From the NCBI GenBank assembly GCA_902799835.1, contig CADCCF010000007.1:1-54841 (forward strand): 54,841 nt of DNA, given 5' to 3'. Under the pieces are notes generated by a model, which worked only from the letters and a program-made list of their open reading frames with translations, had not been told where the DNA came from and did no database searches. Origin of the DNA: an uncultured Pseudomonadota bacterium. GTDB lineage: Bacteria > Pseudomonadota > Alphaproteobacteria > RF32 > CAG-239. Below are positions 35,396-43,970 of this stretch, in pieces (within the stretch, counting starts at the first letter, position 1; every line of letters starts with the position of its first letter). Position numbers and translations under genes: made by a program.

Positions 35396-35923
35396 TCATT
35401 CTTCCCTACTTTCACCGACTAAGGCAGCAAAAAGCAATACTAACCAAATAGCCGGAATCCATCCGAGGAATAAGTTTACTTTATATATTTTATCAGAATT
35501 TTTATTACTTGATGCTAGCTTGGAAGGTAAAAAATAAATAAATATTGCGATTAATGCAAAAATGATAAAAATGAAGATATTAACAAAACTTGATCCAATA
35601 TATACTAATGCTTCTAAAATAAAATTTCCTATTGTATATAAACTATCTTTATCAATAGCTGGCCTACTTGTATTTTTTTCTACCAATGATTTTTTGATAA
35701 CAAATCCTTCACCTTTATAATAGGTTTTTACTTTTACCCATTTCCCTCTATCTTCAAGCAACTCAACAACTTCGCCTGAAGCTAACTTTCCTATAATATT
35801 GCAATTTGTTCCTTCACAAGAGCGCAAGTTTAAAACATCTGTATTAACATAATACTTTTCAGCTCTAGCGGTACTGCTAATAATCAACGCACAAACAAAT
35901 AGAGTAATTTTCAAATGTTTCAT
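35396..35923 (-). CDS. Bacterial SH3-domain membrane protein
   Basis: The 175-aa protein has a signal peptide (ALIISSTARA). An SH3b domain follows in residues 20-80: YVNTDVLNLRSCEGTNCNII, then GEVVELLEDRGKWVKVKTYY. Two C-terminal membrane helices end with NLFLGWIPAIWLVLLFAALV. That tail resembles the small superinfection-immunity-type membrane domain. SH3b domains often bind peptidoglycan. It begins a three-gene minus-strand cluster. Confidence 0.7.
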   Translation of the reverse strand: MKHLKITLFVCALIISSTARAEKYYVNTDVLNLRSCEGTNCNIIGKLASGEVVELLEDRGKWVKVKTYYKGEGFVIKKSLVEKNTSRPAIDKDSLYTIGNFILEALVYIGSSFVNIFIFIIFALIAIFIYFLPSKLASSNKNSDKIYKVNLFLGWIPAIWLVLLFAALVGESREE

Positions 35924-35926
35924 CAT

Positions 35927-36186
35927 TAATTTTCCTTATCGTGTCATATTTATTTATAAGTGAAAAATACTTTTTTATCAATTTATTTTTTTACCAAGTA
36001 AATTTTACAAATTTCATTTAATGAATTTTAATGTTAAAAATGTTAGTTGTTTGATTTTTAAGGAAACTTATCAAAATTAGTTCGAAGATTGCCCCATTTT
36101 ATGCTTTCCCCATATCGAACATTCGAACTCAATTTTTTTAATAAAAAACAAGGAGTTAAACGCTAATTTAAGTCCTTTGCACAATG
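35927..36186. other. Intergenic stretch without a gene
   Basis: The sequence is strongly AT-rich and contains only very short ORFs. One perfect inverted repeat is visible: AGTTCGAA at 36079-36086 and TTCGAACT at 36122-36129. I see no promoter or RNA that I can support. Confidence 0.5.
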
Positions 36187-36320
36187 TGGCTGGGGTGGCA
36201 GGATTGGGTACTCCCGCAAGCGGGTCCTCCTCGCGTCGTAAGGTTCGCGCGGCTTAAAATTGCGCTCACCAACTACCCGCTCCGAACCAAGCAGGTTCAA
36301 ATCCGCGACACCACGATCCA
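36187..36320 (-). repeat. tRNA-derived palindromic element beside tRNA-Gln
   Basis: The left end (36187-36205) repeats 19 bases of the tRNA-Gln 3' end (36356-36374) in the same orientation. The right end (36291-36320) is an inverted T arm plus acceptor-like 3' end, GCAGGTTCAAATCC and then ACACCACGATCCA, similar to the tRNA-Gln T arm. It therefore has outward-facing tRNA 3' halves, the same plan as the element at 13089-13207. Both share a GGTGAGC then AATT stretch in the centre. Confidence 0.6.
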
Positions 36321-36322
36321 AT

Positions 36323-36353
36323 AAAAAAACCACCCATAAAAGGTGGCTTTTTT
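36323..36353 (-). terminator. Terminator of tRNA-Gln
   Basis: CCACC and GGTGG arms flanked by A and T runs lie directly after the tRNA CCA end. Confidence 0.75.
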
Positions 36354-36355
36354 AT

Positions 36356-36430
36356 TGGCTGGGGTGGCAGGATTCGAACCTACGAATGTCGGCACCAAAA
36401 GCCGATGCCTTACCACTTGGCGACACCCCA
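36356..36430 (-). tRNA. tRNA-Gln (anticodon TTG)
   Basis: The 75-nt cloverleaf on the minus strand has acceptor TGGGGTG with CACCCCA, anticodon stem CGGC/GCCG with loop TTTTGGT, T arm GTAGG-TTCGAAT-CCTGC and encoded GCCA. Anticodon TTG reads CAA and CAG. A promoter lies 30 bp upstream. Confidence 0.95.
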
Positions 36431-36459
36431 ATCCGCTTCTTTCGCTTTTGGCAAAGCTA

Positions 36460-36488
36460 TATGTAAAATAAAAATACTTTATTTGCAA
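36460..36488 (-). promoter_or_regulatory. Promoter of tRNA-Gln
   Basis: On the minus strand TTGCAA (36488-36483) and TACATA (36465-36460) are separated by 17 nt. Confidence 0.5.
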
Positions 36489-36533
36489 GAACTTTTTTGT
36501 TATTTTTTACACATTTTAATGCAAAAATATAAT

Positions 36534-37673
36534 TTAATTTCCCTTTTGCCAATCAGTAACCACTTGTTTTACTGCTTTTACCAAATTCTGCGGTGTATTT
36601 TGGATTGCCTCGGCTAAGCTTATATTCCTTGGCGAAATTTCGTTGATTGATACAAAATATTTATTTAATTCAGTACAATTATCCCCTAAACGTCCGCAAA
36701 AAGCCATTACCGGAACATTATATTCAGCACAGATATTGGCAATCCCCCAAGGAGCTTTGTTATTGAGTGTTTGATTGTCCATTTTGCCCTCGCCGGTGAT
36801 TGCCAAATCAATTCCTTGGGATAAATATTGTTCAATAGCGGAATATTTTATTACTAAATCTATTCCAGGTTGCATTTTTGCATTCAGCAGAGCAGTCATA
36901 GAGGCACCTACACCACCTGCCGCGCCACTGCCTTTAAGATTAGTAATATCAATTCCGGTATGATTTTTGATAACTTGAGCAAAGTTGGTCGCACCGATTT
37001 CCAAGACTTCGACCATTTCATGGGTTGCGCCTTTTTGCGGGGCATAAGTGCGGGCGGCACCTTTTTCACCGAGGAGTAAATTATCAACATCGCAAGCTAT
37101 GGTGTAACGACATTTTTTAACTGCTTCAGGAACGTTGCTGTCATCAATTTTTGCAATTTGGGTCAGTTGTTTGGCTCCTTTGGCGGGGGGAAGTAGATGA
37201 TTTGCATTATCATAAAACTTAAAACCTAAAGCTTGCAAAAGTCCCAATCCCATATCATGAGTTCCGGCACCACCGAGACCAATAACAATATTGTTGCAAT
37301 TGTGTTTGATGGCATTTAAAATTTGTTCCCCCATTCCAAACGTGGAAGTATTCATCGGGTTACGTAAGGGAACAGGAATTTTGTTCAAACCACAAGTTTG
37401 AGCCATTTCAATTATGGCAGTTTTTTTGTCAGGCAGTATTCCATATCTGCTGTCAATTATTTCTCCGGTGCAAAAATGTGCCGGACAATAAATATGTTTT
37501 CCCTTAGTGCTATTGATTATAATATCCTCAAATCCGTCGCCCCCATCGGCCATAGGTTTCTTGATAATTTCTGCGTCAGGATAGATGTCGTATATAGTAT
37601 CTGATATTATATCTGTCAGTTCAACAGCTGACAAACATTCCTTAAATTTATCAATAGCAATAAGAAATTTCAT
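36534..37673 (-). CDS. Glycerate 2-kinase, GlxK/GarK family
   Basis: The 379-aa protein starts MKFLIAIDKFKECLSAVELT. It carries KPMADGGDGFEDI, GLGGAGTHDMGLGLLQALGF, GSGAAGGVGASM and ITGEGKMDNQTLNNK, the type I glycerate kinase motifs. It phosphorylates D-glycerate to feed glycolysis. It is adjacent to the HAD phosphatase gene with no gap and is probably cotranscribed with it. Confidence 0.93.
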   Translation of the reverse strand: MKFLIAIDKFKECLSAVELTDIISDTIYDIYPDAEIIKKPMADGGDGFEDIIINSTKGKHIYCPAHFCTGEIIDSRYGILPDKKTAIIEMAQTCGLNKIPVPLRNPMNTSTFGMGEQILNAIKHNCNNIVIGLGGAGTHDMGLGLLQALGFKFYDNANHLLPPAKGAKQLTQIAKIDDSNVPEAVKKCRYTIACDVDNLLLGEKGAARTYAPQKGATHEMVEVLEIGATNFAQVIKNHTGIDITNLKGSGAAGGVGASMTALLNAKMQPGIDLVIKYSAIEQYLSQGIDLAITGEGKMDNQTLNNKAPWGIANICAEYNVPVMAFCGRLGDNCTELNKYFVSINEISPRNISLAEAIQNTPQNLVKAVKQVVTDWQKGN

Positions 37674-38600
37674 TTATTTCTTAGCTTTTCTTTTGGTAAA
37701 TTTTCTGGCCAACAAAGCAAAACGATTTTTGAGCTTCAAACGGGTAGTTAGTTGTTTCTTTTTATTATCTTCTTTAAGTTTTAGGATATCCAAATCGTGT
37801 TCTGATGCCATACGAGTAAGAAGAGTTTTAATTACATGGTCAAGCTCGGTATTTTCACGATAATCAGCCGGCAAAGCGAAATCTACGCGATTATCAGCCA
37901 AAAGTTTAACCGCATTATCTTTATTTTTGCTTTTGGGGCGATAAACCGCAATCGCTGTTCCTCCTCTGAGTTTAACTATTTTCATGCAAGGAATATCAGT
38001 CATCCCGTCGCCAAAATAAATCATTTGTTTATAAGGTATCGGACGCAATTCATCAGGCATATATTCATTAACTGCTTTGTCTTCATTTTTGCCTAAACCT
38101 TTATTTATTTTAGCAATATATTGCGTTTTACCGGAATAATTAACCACCCGTGCCGGCCAAATCGGTGTTCCGTCATCACCGTAAACATACGAGCAACCGA
38201 ACACTTTTTTAAAATGTTTACGAATTGTTGTTCCGTTAATAATTTCTTCCATACCTGATGAGATGATATAATGCTCAATACTTAATCCCAAAGACTTACC
38301 AAATTCATTGATGCGGTCAAACCATTCTTCAACACCGGCAAAATAAGTTATACTTTTGGCAGCATCCCACAAAAATTTTTCAGTTAATTTGATGCCTTTT
38401 TCTTTAGCCGCGTATTGGATATAATACATAGTGCCGGTAATTTGATCGGCACAATGCAACCTTGACCATTCATTAGCTTTGGGCCAAAAAGTCTCCGGTG
38501 TTTCACCCAATGCCGGAATCAAAATATAATCCTGCATATAGGTAGTACTTAAAGTTTCATCAAAATCATAAATAAAAGCGACTTTATTGTTTTTAGGCAT
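37674..38600 (-). CDS. HAD-superfamily phosphatase
   Basis: The 308-aa protein has the nucleophile motif IYDFDETLSTTY near residue 12, ISSGMEEII as motif II, and YFGDGMTDIPCM as the acidic motif IV. A Lys/Arg-rich tail follows. The large cap region around 40-130 sets its substrate, which is not apparent. The start at 38600 follows GGAG at a suitable distance, whereas the longer frame starts upstream of that site. Confidence 0.85.
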   Translation of the reverse strand: MPKNNKVAFIYDFDETLSTTYMQDYILIPALGETPETFWPKANEWSRLHCADQITGTMYYIQYAAKEKGIKLTEKFLWDAAKSITYFAGVEEWFDRINEFGKSLGLSIEHYIISSGMEEIINGTTIRKHFKKVFGCSYVYGDDGTPIWPARVVNYSGKTQYIAKINKGLGKNEDKAVNEYMPDELRPIPYKQMIYFGDGMTDIPCMKIVKLRGGTAIAVYRPKSKNKDNAVKLLADNRVDFALPADYRENTELDHVIKTLLTRMASEHDLDILKLKEDNKKKQLTTRLKLKNRFALLARKFTKRKAKK

Positions 38601-38689
38601 CTTAAATATCTCCGCTTGCATTTTTTGATTTTGTATTATACAACGAGATAAGTTAATTTTTAATTTAAAAATGGGATAAGGGGTTCGCT

Positions 38690-40051
38690 ATGGCTGCAAC
38701 ATCTATGGATCAATTGGTTTCTTTATGCAAACGCAGAGGTTTTATTTTTCAAAATGCCGATATTTATGGCGGTCTGCAAGGCGTTTATGATTATGGTCCG
38801 CTTGGTGTTGAACTCAAAAACAATCTTAAGGCTGCTTGGTGGCGTGCTATTGTTTATGAGCGTGACGATGTCGAGGGCTTAGATGCCGCAATTTTAACCA
38901 ACCGTGCTGTTTTGCACTATTCCGGTCATGAAGATACTTTTTCCGACCCGATGGTTGACTGCAAAAAGTGTAAAGGTCGTTTTCGTGCTGATCATATCAA
39001 CGGCAAATGTCCCAACTGCGGCTCAACTGATTTGACTGAACCTCGCCCGTTTAACCTGATGTTCAAAACGGCTATCGGTCCGGTTGATGATGGTTCGGTT
39101 TTTGGTTATTTGCGCCCCGAAACTGCTCAGGCGATTTTTACTCAGTTTAAGAATGTAGTTGATTCCACATCACGCAAATTGCCTTTCGGTATTGCCCAAA
39201 TCGGCAAATCTTTCCGCAACGAGATTACCCCGCGTAACTTTATTTTTCGCGTGCGTGAATTTGAGCAAGCGGAGTTGGAATATTTTGTAATGCCCGGTGA
39301 AGATGAGGTTTGGCACGAAAAATGGAAAGAAGCTCGCATTGCTTGGTGGGAACAACAAGGCTTAAAACGCGAAAATATGAATATCTACACTACCCCTAAG
39401 CAAGATTTGGCACACTACGCCAAAGCCTGCTATGATATTGAATATCAGTTTCCACATGGCATGGAAGAATTAGAGGGTATTGCCAATCGCACCGATTATG
39501 ACTTGGGTAACCACACTAAGGCTCAAGAAGAATTGAACCTAACCTCCCATTGCCATGAAAATCATGAATCAACCCAAAAACTTTGCATTTTAACCGATGA
39601 CAATAAATGGGTTGTGCCTTTTGTGATTGAGCCGTCAATGGGAGTTGATCGCGGTGTATTGGCGGTGATGACCGAGGCCTATACTGAAGAAGATTTGGGT
39701 AATGGTAACTCTCGAATTGTCCTTAAACTCAAAAAACATCTTGCTCCGATTAAAATTGCCATTATTCCTTTGAAAAAGAACAACGAGCAAATTATGAACA
39801 AATGTCACGAGCTCAAAGGAGAACTGATGAAATTGGGCATCGGTCGTGTGGCTTTGGAAAACACCGGTAACATTGGCAAAGCTTATCGTCGTCATGATGA
39901 AATCGGCACTCCGCTTTGCTTGACCGTTGATTTTGAAACTATCGAGAACCAGCCGGAAACCGTAACTTTGCGCGATCGCGACACCATGGAGCAAATCCGC
40001 ATTGAAACTGCCAAGCTCAAAGAATATTTGCGCAATTATTTTTTGGAGTAA
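38690..40051 (+). CDS. glyS: Glycyl-tRNA synthetase, homodimeric type
   Basis: The 453-aa class II enzyme has [20 protein letters not shown] and [15 protein letters not shown] zinc-ribbon-like [14 protein letters not shown] insertion is present, as are [21 protein letters not shown] and an anticodon-binding C-terminal domain. This is the single-chain alpha2 type, whereas most Alphaproteobacteria use separate GlyQ and GlyS chains. It is followed by truA after 3 bp. Confidence 0.93.
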   Translation: MAATSMDQLVSLCKRRGFIFQNADIYGGLQGVYDYGPLGVELKNNLKAAWWRAIVYERDDVEGLDAAILTNRAVLHYSGHEDTFSDPMVDCKKCKGRFRADHINGKCPNCGSTDLTEPRPFNLMFKTAIGPVDDGSVFGYLRPETAQAIFTQFKNVVDSTSRKLPFGIAQIGKSFRNEITPRNFIFRVREFEQAELEYFVMPGEDEVWHEKWKEARIAWWEQQGLKRENMNIYTTPKQDLAHYAKACYDIEYQFPHGMEELEGIANRTDYDLGNHTKAQEELNLTSHCHENHESTQKLCILTDDNKWVVPFVIEPSMGVDRGVLAVMTEAYTEEDLGNGNSRIVLKLKKHLAPIKIAIIPLKKNNEQIMNKCHELKGELMKLGIGRVALENTGNIGKAYRRHDEIGTPLCLTVDFETIENQPETVTLRDRDTMEQIRIETAKLKEYLRNYFLE

Positions 40052-40054
40052 TTC

Positions 40055-40795
40055 GTGCGCTACAAACTGACAATAGAATATGACGGAACTGATATTTTGG
40101 GCTGGCAAAGACAACTTGATGGTCCATCAGTTCAGGAATATCTGGAAACGGTTTTAGAAAAATTAGCAGGTCATCATTCTGAAATTGCCGCTGCCGGTCG
40201 CACTGATGCCGGAGTGCACGCTCTTGCCCAAGTTGCCCACATGGATTTTGATACTTCTATGGAAGATTGGAAAATCCGCGAGGCCTTTAATGCCAACTTG
40301 CGCGAATTGGGCGCTAAAGTATCAGTCATCAGCGTTGAAGCAGTGAGTAATGACTTTCATGCCCGTTTTTCCGCCAAAGGAAGGGGTTATATTTATCGCA
40401 TTTTCAACCGCAGATCCGCGTCGGTTTTACTTGAAAATCGGGTATGGTGGGTTCCGGTAGAATTGGATGTCGAAAAGATGCGTCAAGGCGCCCAATATCT
40501 TATCGGGCATCATGATTTTACCTCATTTCGTGCTGCTGCCTGTCAGGCTAAATCGCCGATAAAAACTCTTGATAAATTGGACATTGAAAAGCAAGGTGAT
40601 GAAATCATCTTTACCGTGGAGGCGCGTTCTTTTTTGCACCATCAGGTTCGCAACATGGTCGGCACCTTAAAAATGGTTGGTGACGGGCATCTAAAACCTC
40701 AAGATGTTAAAACTATTTTGGAAGCCAAATCGCGTTCGGCGGCAGGAGCCACTGCTCCGGCTTGCGGACTTTACCTGAGCAAGGTAGTTTATTGA
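40055..40795 (+). CDS. truA: tRNA pseudouridine38-40 synthase
   Basis: The 246-aa enzyme has the catalytic Asp in AAGRTDAGVHALAQ, and also YRIFNRRSASVL and FLHHQVRNMVGTL. It isomerises U38-40 in the anticodon stem. It uses a GTG start 3 bp after glyS, with TTGGAG as the ribosome-binding site inside the glyS end, so the two are coupled. Confidence 0.95.
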   Translation: MRYKLTIEYDGTDILGWQRQLDGPSVQEYLETVLEKLAGHHSEIAAAGRTDAGVHALAQVAHMDFDTSMEDWKIREAFNANLRELGAKVSVISVEAVSNDFHARFSAKGRGYIYRIFNRRSASVLLENRVWWVPVELDVEKMRQGAQYLIGHHDFTSFRAAACQAKSPIKTLDKLDIEKQGDEIIFTVEARSFLHHQVRNMVGTLKMVGDGHLKPQDVKTILEAKSRSAAGATAPACGLYLSKVVY

Positions 40796-41035
40796 TATTT
40801 TTGCTTGACAAGTGAGATTGCAAAGACTAAAAAAGAATCACTTTATTATTTTTGTGTATGAATTTTTCTTCTTTTTGTGTTTAAAGGTTAAAGAGTCCTT
40901 TGACATATATTAGCTTCGTTACCCGCAAATGGGTTTTTATGGCGGAGCGCCACTTGTTTTCTTCAAGTGTTTTTTTAATTTTTTCCCGTCATGAACGACG
41001 GCTCGTGCAACTTTGGCGACGCACGAATGAGAGAA
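40796..41035. other. Intergenic stretch with several small hairpins, possible RNA
   Basis: No ORF is convincing. TTGACA occurs at about 40804 and again near 40899. Hairpins follow: AAAGG/CCTTT, ACCC/GGGT near 40921, GGCG/CGCC near 40940 and ACTTG/CAAGT before a T run near 40970, which would make a plus-strand terminator. CGTGC/GCACG lies near 41006-41027. I could not match it to tmRNA, SRP RNA or RNase P RNA. Confidence 0.3.
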
Positions 41036-41109
41036 AATAGTTCCCGCTGTTGGCGAAAGATGTTGGCCGGGTATAAGACCCACACACTTTCGGATAGCCG
41101 GACTATTTT
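41036..41109. terminator. Long hairpin, probable bidirectional terminator
   Basis: AATAGTTCCCGCTG through GCGAAAG is complementary, with bulges, to CTTTCGGATAGC through GGACTATT. A run of eight T follows on the plus strand, and A/T-rich flanks lie on the other side. It lies between truA and the convergent gene ending at 41129. Confidence 0.55.
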
Positions 41110-41128
41110 TTTTGCTTTAAATAATCAT

Positions 41129-41551
41129 TTATTGATTAACATTTGGCGAATAAATCGTCTGCGGATCAGCATTATTACCTATTACACCGACATCTTGCAC
41201 CGGATAGGACTGCACATCATAAATTTCACCATTTGCTTCCATCAAAGTATTTTTAAATTGTTGCCCCAAAGCTTGAGCATGTTGTAGCAAACCTCCTTTT
41301 GTATTTGTCTGTCCGGCAACAGCATTAATATTATCATGCAGTGCATCTGCCGCATTGTAAGCTTTTGGCGCAACATAAGGCCCGACAATCGGATTACCCA
41401 AAGGATTTTCACTATTTGGCTGTTCAATTATCGCAATATTTTTACCCCCATCCGGCGTATTAGCCACAGCTTCTACTGTCGTCGGCTCTTGTGCCTGCAC
41501 TCCATTACATGCCATAACTATTACTAATATTTTCCACCACATATTTTTCAC
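41129..41551 (-). CDS. Unrecognised secreted protein
   Basis: The 140-aa protein has a signal peptide (ILVIVMACNGVQA-Q). A mature part rich in Asn, Ala and Gly follows, without membrane segments, for example IVGPYVAPKAYNAADALHDN. I know no family for it. It may be a periplasmic or surface protein. A motility-type small gene is divergent from it. Confidence 0.55.
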   Translation of the reverse strand: MKNMWWKILVIVMACNGVQAQEPTTVEAVANTPDGGKNIAIIEQPNSENPLGNPIVGPYVAPKAYNAADALHDNINAVAGQTNTKGGLLQHAQALGQQFKNTLMEANGEIYDVQSYPVQDVGVIGNNADPQTIYSPNVNQ

Positions 41552-41672
41552 CTTTCACTGTTTCTATAATGTAATTTCACCACTAAAAAAAACAAGTTTT
41601 TCGCAAAAAAATAGTGATTTTTTAATATTTTTATGTTACAATGAATCTGTATTTGTAATTAGGAGAAATATT

Positions 41673-41846
41673 ATGAATGCGATCGATTCTATTAGTTCTT
41701 ATGTTGCTTCCATGCAACAATTACAAATGAGCATAATCAAACAAAACCAAGAGGTTCAGCAACAGCTTATCGAGATTTTAAGCGACGCCGCAAGATCAGT
41801 TCCGACATCTTCCGACAAAGGTGGCAATTTAGATATTACTGCTTAA
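41673..41846 (+). CDS. Small YjfB-like putative motility protein
   Basis: This is a 57-codon gene starting MNAIDSISSYVASMQQLQMS and continuing IIKQNQEVQQQLIEILSDA. It matches the short helical YjfB-type putative motility protein pattern. TTAGGAG lies at a proper distance before the ATG. Its last codons overlap the convergent gene that ends at 41843. The role is unproven in the family. The presence of fliO and fliP nearby is consistent with a flagellated cell. Confidence 0.55.
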   Translation: MNAIDSISSYVASMQQLQMSIIKQNQEVQQQLIEILSDAARSVPTSSDKGGNLDITA

Positions 41847-42160
41847 AAACTCACCATCATTGCAAATGAAAATGTTAATACAAACGCTAACAAAAAGCGT
41901 ACGGAGTTGCCTATTGCCCGCAATGCAGTTGCAAAACTATCAACTTCCGCACCGCCTTCTTTATATATTTTAGCAAAAATAAATGTATAAACAAAAGCCC
42001 AAACTACCCCGCCGATATATATATACGAGGTGCGGAGCAACGCATAAATCTGCGCCTCCTGCAAATTCATTATTGCGGCAATTGCCAAAGCAATCCCACT
42101 CAACACCATCGGGTGAAAAAACAACCCGGATGTAAAAAGCGCAATAATGCCTTTAAACAT
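41843..42160 (-). CDS. Small membrane protein of unknown function
   Basis: The 105-aa protein has three hydrophobic segments: ALFTSGLFFHPMVLSGIALA, YIYIGGVVWAFVYTFIFA and FLLAFVLTFSFAMMVSF. No family is recognised. It starts 7 bp after the stop of the upstream 67-aa gene, so the two form a unit. Confidence 0.6.
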   Translation of the reverse strand: MFKGIIALFTSGLFFHPMVLSGIALAIAAIMNLQEAQIYALLRTSYIYIGGVVWAFVYTFIFAKIYKEGGAEVDSFATALRAIGNSVRFLLAFVLTFSFAMMVSF

Positions 42161-42167
42161 TGGACAA

Positions 42168-42371
42168 CTAACCTATCAAAATTTTGCGAGTCAAATAACG
42201 ACTACTGTTCTGTTGTACCGGCCATTCACTACGACTAGACGTCTTTACCACATTCAGGTTTGGTAAGATTCTTGCTGCCTGACTAAACAATGCCACTGTT
42301 CCTCTGGCCTTAATACGGAGATTCTGCCCCTTGCTCCAATCAAACACTTGCTTATCCATATTCATGTGCAT
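42168..42371 (-). CDS. Small basic protein of unknown function
   Basis: The 67-aa protein starts MHMNMDKQVFDWSKGQNLRI and continues with a basic stretch. There is no signal or membrane helix. AAGGAG at 42378-42383 supports the ATG at 42371. It is the first gene of a two-gene unit with the small membrane protein. No family is recognised. Confidence 0.5.
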   Translation of the reverse strand: MHMNMDKQVFDWSKGQNLRIKARGTVALFSQAARILPNLNVVKTSSRSEWPVQQNSSRYLTRKILIG

Positions 42372-42457
42372 ATTCAATCTCCTTAAATTTTAGAACAAGT
42401 TGATATACACGAAATATTACGATAAAAACGTAAATAAAAGTTTAACTACAGGCGCAA

Positions 42458-43816
42458 TTAAGCGATTTTTGACAATTTTTCAATTTTATTCCATAGCTGC
42501 GTACCAAAATCATGCACTGTCGCTTCATCATCACCGCAAACCCAAACTCTAATCTTCGGCTCTGTTCCTGACGGATGAATAACCACTCTTCCGTGTCCGG
42601 CAATTTTTTTATTTAAATTTTCTGCTAATTCAACCAATTCCTGATTTGCTGTGATTTTTTTAACCAATTCACGCTCTGATAAAACATAATTTTTGTAAAA
42701 CAAAAAATCATCCTTAAACAATGGGAAAATTTGCGCGGGCTTCTTTCCCTGACGCGCCATACCTTTAAGTAACCTTATCGAGGTCATCATTGCATCACCG
42801 GATTTGGCATAATCCAACAAAACAATATGTCCGGACTCTTCTCCTCCGATCATGCCGCCATTTTCTTTCAAAGCATTAATAACATAACGCTCGCCAACAC
42901 CGGTCGAACAATATTGCAAATTAAGTTTTTCCGTAATAAAACGTTCCAATGCCGTGTTTGACAATTTTGTTGAAGCAAAAGCCCTACCTTGATTTTCACC
43001 ACATTCTTCAGCATCCATCGCCAAAAAAGCCATTAAATGTTCGCTTTTTATCAGCTCTCCGGCACCATCACAAATTTTTATTCTGTCACCATCACCATCA
43101 ACAGCAATTCCGATGTCTGCTCCAACTTCCTTTACCCTATCCAACATTGCCTCAACATGTTGCGAACCGCAGTCACGATTAATATTACAACCATCCGGCT
43201 CAACCCCCAAGCTGATTACTTCAGCCCCTAATTTAGTTAAGACATCCGGTAATATCTTATAAAAACAGCCATTTGCGCAATCAACCACAATCTTCCATCC
43301 TGCAAAAAACGGTTTATCATCACACATATCCAAAGCTATTTGTGCATATTTTGCGCTTATACTGTTATCTTCAGAAACTTTTCCCAAACGATTTTTAGAA
43401 AAGGTAAAATCATTTTGTTCAATTATAGCCTCAATTTTTGCCGTAACTTCATCAGAAAACTTATCACCATCATTTTTAATCAATTTTATTCCGTTATCCT
43501 GATAAGGATTGTGCGACGCCGTAATCATAACCGCCATATCAATATCCAGTTTATCGGCAAAAGTGGTTGTTGCCGGAGTTGGAACAACCCCCAATCTGAT
43601 TACATCTATACCCGAAGCGGTAAATCCGGCAATCATCGCTGCTTCCAGCATATCGCCGGAAATACGAGTATCCTTAGCTATTGCCACCTTTTTCTTTTCG
43701 GTGCAAATTTCTCTGCTCAACGCACATGCCAACCGAAAAGCAAAATCTGCCGTCATTGGAAATTCATTTGCCACACCGCGCACACCATCTGTGCCAAACC
43801 ACTTATTTTTAGCCAT
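42458..43816 (-). CDS. glmM: Phosphoglucosamine mutase
   Basis: The 452-aa enzyme has WFGTDGVRGVANEFPMT, the phosphoserine loop TASHNPYQDNGIK, the metal loop VDGDGDRIK, GGEESGH and the phosphate-binding HPSGTEPKIRVWV. It converts glucosamine-6-phosphate to glucosamine-1-phosphate for peptidoglycan and LPS. AAGGAG precedes the start. It is a single gene. Confidence 0.97.
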   Translation of the reverse strand: MAKNKWFGTDGVRGVANEFPMTADFAFRLACALSREICTEKKKVAIAKDTRISGDMLEAAMIAGFTASGIDVIRLGVVPTPATTTFADKLDIDMAVMITASHNPYQDNGIKLIKNDGDKFSDEVTAKIEAIIEQNDFTFSKNRLGKVSEDNSISAKYAQIALDMCDDKPFFAGWKIVVDCANGCFYKILPDVLTKLGAEVISLGVEPDGCNINRDCGSQHVEAMLDRVKEVGADIGIAVDGDGDRIKICDGAGELIKSEHLMAFLAMDAEECGENQGRAFASTKLSNTALERFITEKLNLQYCSTGVGERYVINALKENGGMIGGEESGHIVLLDYAKSGDAMMTSIRLLKGMARQGKKPAQIFPLFKDDFLFYKNYVLSERELVKKITANQELVELAENLNKKIAGHGRVVIHPSGTEPKIRVWVCGDDEATVHDFGTQLWNKIEKLSKIA

Positions 43817-43907
43817 AATCAGGTCTCCTTAATATCTAAAATATGCCATCAGTTTACCTCGTTTGTCCCAAAACAAAAGCAAAATATATTTTTTTTACGC
43901 AACCCTA

Positions 43908-43938
43908 TTGACTTTATACCCATTAGGGGTATATATAG
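43908..43938 (+). promoter_or_regulatory. Promoter with embedded CsoR-type operator
   Basis: TTGACT (43908-43913) forms the -35 box, and TATATA around 43930-43937 forms the -10. The spacer holds the inverted repeat TATACCC-ATTA-GGGGTATA (43915-43933), the C/G-tract palindrome bound by CsoR/RcnR-family repressors. Autorepression of the gene at 43971 follows from the position. Confidence 0.75.
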
Positions 43939-43970
43939 ACCTAACAAACAACTTTTTAAGGAGTAAATAA

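Noticed and set aside
40930..40950. 6S RNA similarity on the minus strand (GTGGCGCTCCGC)
   Set aside because: Only 12 bases match and the long closing stem with a central bubble cannot be drawn.
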